Shown: piece after piece, positions 1-3,809 of the stretch
How the letters are laid out: the number at the start of each line of letters is the position of its first letter
How positions within the stretch are numbered: the first letter of the stretch is position 1
Assembly: GCA_023442215.1 (NCBI GenBank)
Contig: JAEZMP010000479.1
Location: 1-5,585, forward strand
DNA from: Pseudomonadota bacterium
GTDB lineage: Bacteria > Pseudomonadota > Alphaproteobacteria > Rhizobiales > Segnochrobactraceae
Length of the DNA stretch: 5,585 bases
Reading direction: 5' to 3'
Notes under the pieces: generated by a model
The model's input: the letters and a program-made list of their open reading frames with translations, nothing else
What the model was told of the DNA's origin: nothing
Databases searched by the model: none
Program-made: the position numbers and the translations under genes

Positions 1-156
1 CCGCCGGAAAACCCGATGTCCGCCGACCGCGTGCGGTGGGAGCACATCCAGCGCGTCTACGAACTGTGCGAGCGCAACGTTTCGGAGACCGCCCGGCGGC
101 TCAACATGCACCGCCGCACGCTCCAGCGCATCCTCGCCAAACGCGCCCCGCGCTAA
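1..156 (+). CDS. regA: RegA/ActR/PrrA-type redox response regulator, C-terminal 51 residues (5' partial)
   Basis: The reading frame is open from base 1 and stops at TAA 154-156, so only the DNA-binding end is present; the phosphoacceptor receiver domain lies left of the window. The visible part holds a Fis-type helix-turn-helix: residues 26-45 of the fragment (NVSETARRLNMHRRTLQRIL) are nearly diagnostic for the RegA/PrrA/ActR family, followed by a basic AKRAPR tail. In this family the regulator is phosphorylated by a membrane redox-sensing histidine kinase (RegB/PrrB/ActS) and controls respiration, photosynthesis, nitrogen or carbon fixation and acid tolerance genes in alphaproteobacteria. 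The partner kinase is not in this window. The family call is confident; which regulon it serves cannot be read here. Confidence 0.93.
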   Translation, partial: PPENPMSADRVRWEHIQRVYELCERNVSETARRLNMHRRTLQRILAKRAPR

Positions 157-191
157 ATCGCGCATCGTGCCGGCCCGGGTGTCTCATTGAC

Positions 192-225
192 CCGCGCCTG
201 CAACCGCGCCTGATCGACCGCGCCT
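192..225 (+). repeat. Three direct copies of CCGCGCCT
   Basis: CCGCGCCT occurs at 192-199, 204-211 and 218-225, the starts being 12 and 14 bases apart; the first two copies extend to a ninth base (G). The third copy runs into the left arm of the hairpin at 224-253. This could be an array of protein-binding half-sites downstream of the regulator gene, or simply low-complexity GC-rich DNA. Confidence 0.45.
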
Positions 226-253
226 TGATGGCGGCCACCAAACCGCCATTGAG
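224..253 (+). terminator. Hairpin downstream of regA, possible terminator
   Basis: Arms 224-234 and 243-253 pair over 11 positions (two of them G-T) around an 8-base loop, CCACCAAA. It is the first strong hairpin after the regA stop at 156. No T-run follows, so it is at best an imperfect intrinsic terminator or an RNA 3'-end stabiliser. Confidence 0.35.
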
Positions 254-315
254 ACCTGCAAATCCGGCCCGTCGGCCGGGCGTCTAGACCAGAATCCCCC
301 TGCGATGCCGGTCTG

Positions 316-338
316 CCGCCGTCCGCCCGGGACGGCGG
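316..338. repeat. Perfect 9-bp inverted repeat, GC-rich
   Basis: CCGCCGTCC at 316-324 is the exact reverse complement of GGACGGCGG at 330-338, with a 5-base loop (GCCCG). No T-run flanks it on either side. It may be a second terminator-like stem for regA, part of the leader of the next gene, or an operator. Confidence 0.5.
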
Positions 339-367
339 TCGGGCGAACGGAAACGGTCGCGCGGCGG

Positions 368-394
368 AAGATCGCTCCGGCAAGATCGCTCCGG
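368..394. repeat. Tandem duplication, 13-bp unit with 14-bp period
   Basis: AAGATCGCTCCGG occurs at 368-380 and again at 382-394, separated by one C. The copies are identical, which suggests recent slippage or a paired binding site. It lies about 95-120 bases upstream of the DedA-like start codon. Confidence 0.7.
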
Positions 395-405
395 ATTGAA
401 TTGCC

Positions 406-436
406 TGAGCCGGTTCTTTTCGTTCAAACCGGTTCG
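406..436. repeat. Inverted repeat centred on CCGGTT/AACCGG
   Basis: Bases 406-415 pair with 427-436 (ten pairs, two of them G-T) around an 11-base T-rich loop. The AACCGGTT at 427-434 is itself an 8-bp palindrome. It sits 54 bases upstream of the DedA-like start codon and could fold in its leader RNA or act as an operator. No T-tract follows the stem, so a terminator is unlikely. Confidence 0.4.
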
Positions 437-489
437 ATCTGAACGGAACACGCTCCAACGGGAGCCGGCCGGCGGCCGGGGTGAACTGA

Positions 490-1071
490 ATGCTGCGACG
501 CCTCTATGCGTGGACCATGAGCCTTGCCGGCCATCCCCATGCGTTCCTCGCGCTTGGTCTGGTCTCGTTTTCGGAAAGCGCGTTCTTCCCCATTCCGCCC
601 GATGCGCTGCTGGTGCCGATGGTGCTCGCCAACCGCGATGCCGCCTACAAGCTCGCCGGCTGGTGCACCCTCACCTCGGTCCTCGGCGGCATCGTCGGCT
701 ACGGCATCGGCATGCTTCTGTACGATTCGGTCGGAACGTGGCTGATCTCGCTTTACGGCTACGGCAACCAGATGGACACGTTCCGGGCCGCCTACGCGGA
801 ATGGGGCGCGTGGCTGATCCTGATCAAGGGCCTGACGCCGATCCCCTACAAGCTCGTCACCATCGCCTCGGGCTTCGCCGGTTACAACTTCTTCCTGTTC
901 GTGGTGCTCTCGATCATCACCCGCGGCGCCCGGTTCTATATCGAGGCGTGGCTGCTGCGCCGTTATGGCGAGCCGATCCGCCAGTTCATCGAGCACCGCC
1001 TCGAACTGGTCACGACCGTGTTCGCGGTGGTCCTCATCGGCGGCTTCCTCGCCGTGCGCTACCTGATCTGA
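490..1071 (+). CDS. DedA/YqaA-family (VTT domain) inner-membrane protein
   Basis: A 193-residue hydrophobic protein of the DedA superfamily, which are inner-membrane proteins linked to lipid-carrier flipping, proton-motive-force homeostasis and envelope integrity; the exact substrate of this member is unknown. Residues 26-41 hold the family's N-terminal signature, with acidic E29 before FFPIPPDAL (32-40), a re-entrant-loop motif. A second half has KGLTPIPYK at 113-121 and the conserved arginine region RGARF at 145-149. Membrane segments are likely near 19-44, 57-80, 105-128, 132-150 and 171-191. The ATG at 490 is preceded by GGGGTGA (478-484) at 5 bases, a usable ribosome binding site, and hydrophobicity begins soon after it. 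dsbB follows in the same direction after a gap of about 125 bases. Family is confident, subfamily (YqaA-like against classical DedA) less so. Confidence 0.9.
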   Translation: MLRRLYAWTMSLAGHPHAFLALGLVSFSESAFFPIPPDALLVPMVLANRDAAYKLAGWCTLTSVLGGIVGYGIGMLLYDSVGTWLISLYGYGNQMDTFRAAYAEWGAWLILIKGLTPIPYKLVTIASGFAGYNFFLFVVLSIITRGARFYIEAWLLRRYGEPIRQFIEHRLELVTTVFAVVLIGGFLAVRYLI

Positions 1072-1183
1072 TGTCTGCGCGGCGGTCGCCCTGACGCCGC
1101 CTCAATGGCCGGGCGTGATTTGGCCGCCCCGCCGCAACGGCTTTCGCCGAGACTTTCAACCGAGACTGCTCAATCGAGCCCGG

Positions 1184-1225
1184 AGCCGACAGGCCATGAT
1201 CTCTAGCCGACAGGCCATGATCTCT
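1184..1225 (+). repeat. Perfect 21-bp tandem duplication over the dsbB start
   Basis: Bases 1184-1204 and 1205-1225 are identical and directly adjacent. Each copy carries an in-frame ATG (1196 and 1217), because 21 bp is seven codons. The duplication therefore doubles the N-terminal MISS of DsbB. Further upstream CCGAGACT also recurs at 1147-1154 and 1160-1167. Confidence 0.95.
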
Positions 1226-1717
1226 TCGCAACGCCGCCAGGTCGCGAGTTCATTCGTGCTTCTCGTCGTCGGCGGGGCGGCCATCGCCGGCGCCTGGAGC
1301 TTCCAGCTTATCGGCGGCTATGTGCCGTGCGCGCTCTGCCTGTCCCAGCGCATTCCCTATTATGTCGGGCTTCCGGTCGCCGCAGTGGCCTTGCTCGCCG
1401 CGCTGATGCGGCTGCCGCGTGGCGTGTCGCGGCTCCTCCTGCTCGTCGCCGCGGCCATCTTCGCCTACGGCTTCGTGCTGGCGGTCTATCAGGCGGGCGC
1501 GGAGTGGAAGTTCTGGGAGGGGCCGACCGATTGCGGCGGCGGCACGGCGGCGGTGACCTCAGCCGGCGCCCTGCTGTCGCAGCTCCAGACCACCCGGGTG
1601 GTGAGCTGCACGGAAGCTGCGTTCCGCCTTCTCGGTCTCTCCTTCGCGGGCTGGAACGCGGTGGCGTCGGCCTTCCTTGTGGCGGTCGGTCTCTACGGCG
1701 CCGGTCGCGGCGACTGA
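1196..1717 (+). CDS. dsbB: Disulfide bond formation protein B (DsbB), quinone-linked thiol oxidase
   Basis: A 173-residue four-helix inner-membrane protein. DsbB reoxidises periplasmic DsbA and passes the electrons to quinone. The first periplasmic loop has the catalytic pair C45-A-L-C48 followed by R52, the spacing of E. coli C41/C44/R48, where the arginine contacts quinone. The second loop has the other cysteine pair, C113 (in PTDC) and C138 (in SC). All four redox cysteines are thus present. Membrane segments lie near 19-39, 54-70, 79-98 and 148-170. The start is ambiguous because of the tandem duplication: ATG 1196 has GGAG at 1182-1185 ten bases upstream, while the alternative ATG 1217 (166 residues) has lost that GGAG, so 1196 is preferred; an in-frame ATG at 1115 gives an implausible arginine-rich extension. 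No dsbA is visible nearby. Confidence 0.92.
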   Translation: MISSRQAMISSQRRQVASSFVLLVVGGAAIAGAWSFQLIGGYVPCALCLSQRIPYYVGLPVAAVALLAALMRLPRGVSRLLLLVAAAIFAYGFVLAVYQAGAEWKFWEGPTDCGGGTAAVTSAGALLSQLQTTRVVSCTEAAFRLLGLSFAGWNAVASAFLVAVGLYGAGRGD

Positions 1718-1760
1718 GCGGCCGCGGTTCGGGGGAAGGCGTAACGATGGGAGCGCGGGC

Positions 1761-2174
1761 ATGAGCGGCAACGACTGGCACGATCGTGCGGCACCGGCCA
1801 TCGAGGATATCGAGGCCATCGCCCAGGCGGCATTCGCCGCCTTGCCGGAGGCGTTCCGCGCGCTCACCGGCGGACTGGTGTTCCGCGTCGCCGATTTCGC
1901 CGATGCCGAGGCGCTCGCCTCCGTCGGGCTCGAATCCGAGTTCGATCTCCTCGGCCTCTTCGTCGGCATCGGCCTTCCCCAGGAGGGCGCCGTGCCGTTC
2001 ACCGGCCGGATGCCGAATCAGATCTGGCTGTTCCGGCGGCCGATCCTCGATTTCTGGGCCGAGGGCGACGACACCCTCGGCGCCGTCGTCACCCACGTTC
2101 TCGTGCACGAGATCGGCCATCATTTCGGCCTGGCCGACGACGACATGGAGCGCATCGAGGACGAGGCGGACTGA
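1761..2174 (+). CDS. Small zincin-like metallopeptidase family protein (HExxH)
   Basis: A 137-residue acidic, soluble protein resembling the small bacterial zincin-like family (Pfam Zincin_1 / 'metallopeptidase family protein'). The zinc-binding motif is near the C-terminus: HEIGH at 116-120, then H121, FG and D126, giving the HExxHxxGxxD-like pattern with H116, H120 and D126 as likely metal ligands and E117 as catalytic base. The preceding NQIWLFRRPIL (86-96) is a typical core strand of this family. There is no signal peptide, so it is probably cytoplasmic. The start ATG 1761 has GGGAG at 1749-1753 seven bases upstream; an in-frame ATG at 1677 lies inside dsbB and is unlikely. It begins 43 bases after dsbB, suggesting one transcript. 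Its physiological substrate is unknown, and proteolytic activity for this family is largely inferred. Confidence 0.87.
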   Translation: MSGNDWHDRAAPAIEDIEAIAQAAFAALPEAFRALTGGLVFRVADFADAEALASVGLESEFDLLGLFVGIGLPQEGAVPFTGRMPNQIWLFRRPILDFWAEGDDTLGAVVTHVLVHEIGHHFGLADDDMERIEDEAD

Positions 2175-2225
2175 GGCCGCCGCTACGCGGGCTTCGGCCG
2201 CGCATGAGCGCGCATTTCCGCCCTT

Positions 2226-2259
2226 TAAAACGCGAACGGGCGCCGATGGGCGCCCGTTC
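2226..2259. terminator. Shared terminator between the converging metallopeptidase and ppa genes
   Basis: Bases 2234-2244 pair perfectly with 2249-2259: an 11-bp GC-rich stem on a GATG tetraloop. Read on the - strand the stem is followed by GCGTTTTAAA, a short T-run, so it is a good intrinsic terminator for ppa (stop at 2305). Read on the + strand it lacks a T-run but is placed 60 bases past the metallopeptidase stop. A second smaller hairpin (2276-2281 with 2287-2292) lies between it and the ppa stop. Confidence 0.8.
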
Positions 2260-2304
2260 CTGTGTGCATCGGGCGCCGGCCTGCGCGGCCGGTCCCGGAT
2301 GGTC

Positions 2305-2850
2305 TCACTTGCCGAGCAGGGCCTCGGCGGCGGCGCGCTCCTGCGCCTCCACGATCATCTTCTCGGCGACCTCGACGCCATCCCACCGCACGATCTTCAC
2401 CCACTTGCCGGGCTCCAGATCCTTGTAGTGCTCGAAGAAGTGCTCGATCTGCTTCACGGTGATTTCCGGCAGGTCGAGATAGGATTCAACGCGGTCGTAG
2501 CGCTTGGTGAGCTTGCTGCTCGGCACCGCGATGATCTTCTCGTCCTGGCCCTTCTCGTCGCTCATCACGAGCACGCCGATGGGCCGGCAGTTGATCACGG
2601 CACCCGGCACGATCGGGCGGCTGTTGGCGACGATCACGTCGATCGGGTCGCCGTCGTCGGACAGCGTGTGGGGCACGAAGCCGTAGTTCCCCGGGTAACG
2701 CATCGGCGTATAGAGGAAACGGTCGACGAACAGCGCGCCCGAAGCCTTGTCGAGCTCGTACTTGATCGGCTCGCCGCCGATCGGAACTTCGATGATGACG
2801 TTGATGTCCTTCGGGGGATTCTTGCCGATCGGCACGGCGTCGATGTTCAT
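2305..2850 (-). CDS. ppa: Inorganic pyrophosphatase, family I (cytoplasmic)
   Basis: A 181-residue soluble enzyme that hydrolyses pyrophosphate to two phosphates and so drives nucleic-acid, protein and activated-sugar synthesis. The length and sequence match the hexameric bacterial family I. Signature DDGDPID (65-71) supplies metal ligands D66, D68 and D71; D98, D103 and K105 follow, and E21, K30, E32, R44, Y52 and Y56 sit one position after their E. coli equivalents, so the whole active site is present. The start at 2850 has AAGGA (2858-2862, - strand) seven bases upstream and gives the family's N-terminus MNIDAVPIGK; the frame stays open up to 3066, but that extension is arginine-rich and unlike the family. 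It is transcribed towards the shared terminator at 2226-2259 and separated from the GNAT gene by 270 bases. Confidence 0.97.
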   Translation of the reverse strand: MNIDAVPIGKNPPKDINVIIEVPIGGEPIKYELDKASGALFVDRFLYTPMRYPGNYGFVPHTLSDDGDPIDVIVANSRPIVPGAVINCRPIGVLVMSDEKGQDEKIIAVPSSKLTKRYDRVESYLDLPEITVKQIEHFFEHYKDLEPGKWVKIVRWDGVEVAEKMIVEAQERAAAEALLGK

Positions 2851-3120
2851 CGTCTGGTCCTTGGGTGCGTCTTGAGAGTGGTGTCTCGGGACGGAGGGGC
2901 CCGGGTCCTTGCGCCGCCGTCGCGCCCTGCCGGTCCGGAGAGGCGCCGGGCCGGAGGCCGCCCGCGAAGCGAGGCCCGCACTCGGGCCTTGCTCTAGCGC
3001 ATTATCGGGATGGATGGAATTGTCCGGAAGCCGCAGACGCGTTGGTCCCGTCCGCAGCCTTCCCATAAGCCCGCAGCCGGTTCTGGCCGTCGGGCGGCGG
3101 CGTCTGTCAGCTGGAGACCC
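2851..3120 (-). promoter_or_regulatory. Leader and probable promoter region of ppa
   Basis: 270 bases with no supported gene between the GNAT stop and the ppa start. On the - strand GATAAT (3001-3006) is a fair -10 hexamer but has no good -35 at 16-18 bases. If used, it gives a leader of roughly 145 bases. Just downstream of it is a stem-loop, 2972-2978 with 2983-2989 (7 bp, 4-base loop), which could be a terminator for GNAT transcription or a leader structure for ppa. The promoter call is weak; the hairpin is directly visible. Confidence 0.3.
2972..2989. repeat. 7-bp inverted repeat in the ppa leader
   Basis: AGGCCCG (2972-2978) pairs exactly with CGGGCCT (2983-2989) around the loop CACT. 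On the - strand it lies downstream of the GNAT stop and upstream of ppa. No T-run follows on that strand, so attenuation or termination is only possible, not shown. Confidence 0.5.
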
Positions 3121-3642
3121 TCAGGCGCGGGGCGCCGGCGTCCAGCCGTAGGCGACCTTCTGCAGGAGGACGTCGCCGATGCGGTCGACCGATCGCCCGA
3201 CCGATCGCCCGCCCCGGCGTTCGTAGAATGCGCAGGCGACGTCGTTGTCCGCCAGCGCCCAGACCACGAGGCTGCGGCGGCCCTGGCTCGTCAGCGCGTC
3301 CTTCGCGGCCTCGAACAGCTTGCTGCCGAATCCGAGGCCCTGATATTCCGGCTGGAGATAGAGTTCGTAGATTTCGCCCCGATAGGGCAGGGTGCGCGCC
3401 CGGCTCTGGCCGAAGGTGACGTAGCCGGCGGTGTTGCCTTCGTGGCCGAGCACCAGGATGGAGACGCGCTGGCGGATGGCCCTGTCCCACCAGGCCGGGC
3501 CGCGCCGTGCGATCATGCGTTCGAGTTCAGCCCCCGGCAGAATGCCGCGGTATGCCTGGCGCCACGCCTCGTCGTGCACGTCGGCAATCGCCGCCGCATC
3601 GCCTCGGACCGCCCGTCTGATGTCGATCGCGCCCGTTTTCAT
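3121..3642 (-). CDS. GNAT-family N-acetyltransferase
   Basis: A 173-residue single-domain GNAT protein, expected to transfer an acetyl group from acetyl-CoA to an amine; the substrate cannot be told from sequence. The N-terminus (IRRAVRGDAAAIADVH, 8-23) is the usual first strand and helix. Motif A is clear: strand EIYELYLQPEYQ (90-101) runs into the acetyl-CoA pyrophosphate loop QGLGFG (101-106). Motif B has N133 and FYERRGG (139-145), the family's conserved Y/GG region. Right after this comes a duplicated GRSV (145-148, 149-152) caused by a 12-bp tandem duplication. No Shine-Dalgarno is seen before ATG 3642. The start is either leaderless, from the promoter-like sequence at 3651-3678, or coupled to the small ORF ending 9 bases upstream. 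Family certain; specific role unknown. Confidence 0.9.
   Translation of the reverse strand: MKTGAIDIRRAVRGDAAAIADVHDEAWRQAYRGILPGAELERMIARRGPAWWDRAIRQRVSILVLGHEGNTAGYVTFGQSRARTLPYRGEIYELYLQPEYQGLGFGSKLFEAAKDALTSQGRRSLVVWALADNDVACAFYERRGGRSVGRSVDRIGDVLLQKVAYGWTPAPRA
3187..3210 (-). repeat. Perfect 12-bp tandem duplication inside the GNAT gene
   Basis: GACCGATCGCCC at 3187-3198 is repeated exactly at 3199-3210. Being four codons long, it keeps the frame and adds one GRSV unit after the conserved FYERRGG of the acetyltransferase. Confidence 0.9.
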
Positions 3643-3650
3643 GTAACAAG

Positions 3651-3678
3651 ATTATGGCGATCGCAGCCCGTCGGTAAA
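3651..3678 (-). promoter_or_regulatory. Candidate sigma-70-type promoter for the GNAT gene
   Basis: On the - strand TTTACC (3673-3678; TTGACA-like, 4 of 6) is followed after 16 bases by CATAAT (3651-3656; 5 of 6 against TATAAT). The -10 ends 8 bases before the GNAT ATG, so transcription would begin at or next to the start codon, giving a leaderless or almost leaderless message. This fits the absence of a ribosome binding site. The locally AT-rich stretch stands out from the GC-rich surroundings. Not proven. Confidence 0.4.
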
Positions 3679-3777
3679 GAGGGTTTTGATGCGCCGCAAC
3701 GCCGGATCCGTCACGGTCCCGGCACTGTTGCTGCGATGCAGCATGATGATGCCGTCGCGGGCGGCGGCACCCGTCAT
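3652..3777 (-). CDS. Possible 41-residue small protein between the MscS and GNAT genes
   Basis: An ATG at 3777 is preceded by GAGG (3783-3786, - strand) at 5 bases, an ideal Shine-Dalgarno spacing. The frame runs 41 codons to TAA at 3652-3654, with about 80 percent G/C at third positions. The product is unrecognised: a mildly basic peptide with a C-terminal half ALRRIKTLFTDGLRSP that could form an amphipathic helix; no signal peptide, membrane segment or cysteine. It starts 32 bases after the MscS stop and ends 9 bases before the GNAT ATG, so it could couple translation of the two. Its stop codon lies within the proposed GNAT -10 box, so both readings may not be fully compatible. It could equally be a chance frame. 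Confidence 0.3.
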   Translation of the reverse strand: MTGAAARDGIIMLHRSNSAGTVTDPALRRIKTLFTDGLRSP

Positions 3778-3809
3778 CCGTGCCTCGCGAGCGCCCTCGG
3801 CCGGTGCGA

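Larger units (their letters stand above)
157..489. other. Gene-free stretch between regA and the DedA-like gene, repeat- and hairpin-rich
   Basis: No convincing gene is seen in these 333 bases; open frames crossing it have unnatural arginine/proline-rich translations and run out of frame into the neighbouring genes. It holds three direct copies of an 8-mer (192-225), a hairpin that may end regA transcription (224-253), a perfect GC-rich inverted repeat (316-338), a 14-bp-period tandem duplication (368-394) and an inverted repeat around CCGGTT (406-436). The promoter of the DedA-like gene should lie here, but no clear -35/-10 pair could be picked; TTGAAT at 396-401 is -35-like without a good partner. 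Confidence 0.6.

Noticed and set aside
395..450. Possible copy of a dispersed Hyphomicrobiales intergenic palindrome (CCGGTT/AACCGG region)
   Set aside because: The likeness is from memory and partial; without a genome search for other copies it cannot be called a repeat family member.
424..996. A 190-residue open frame antisense to the DedA-like gene
   Set aside because: Composition mirrors the opposite strand of a GC-rich gene, with no recognisable domain or ribosome binding site.
396..1094. A 232-residue open frame on the + strand overlapping the DedA-like gene in another frame
   Set aside because: The translation is arginine/histidine/proline-rich and matches no family; the overlapped frame encodes a clear DedA-type membrane protein.
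1115..1195. An upstream dsbB start at 1115
   Set aside because: It adds 27 arginine-rich residues before the first membrane helix and places the active cysteines unusually far from the N-terminus.
1308..2123. A 271-residue open frame antisense to dsbB and the metallopeptidase
   Set aside because: Long arginine/proline runs and lack of motifs mark it as a GC-rich shadow; both opposite genes have clear catalytic motifs.
1786..2997. A 403-residue open frame on the + strand running through the terminator and antisense to ppa
   Set aside because: It crosses a strong hairpin terminator and is opposite a fully recognisable pyrophosphatase; its sequence is serine/arginine- then histidine/valine-rich noise.
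2851..3066. A 72-residue N-terminal extension of pyrophosphatase
   Set aside because: The extension is arginine/proline-rich and unlike any family I enzyme, and AAGGA sits seven bases before the internal ATG at 2850.
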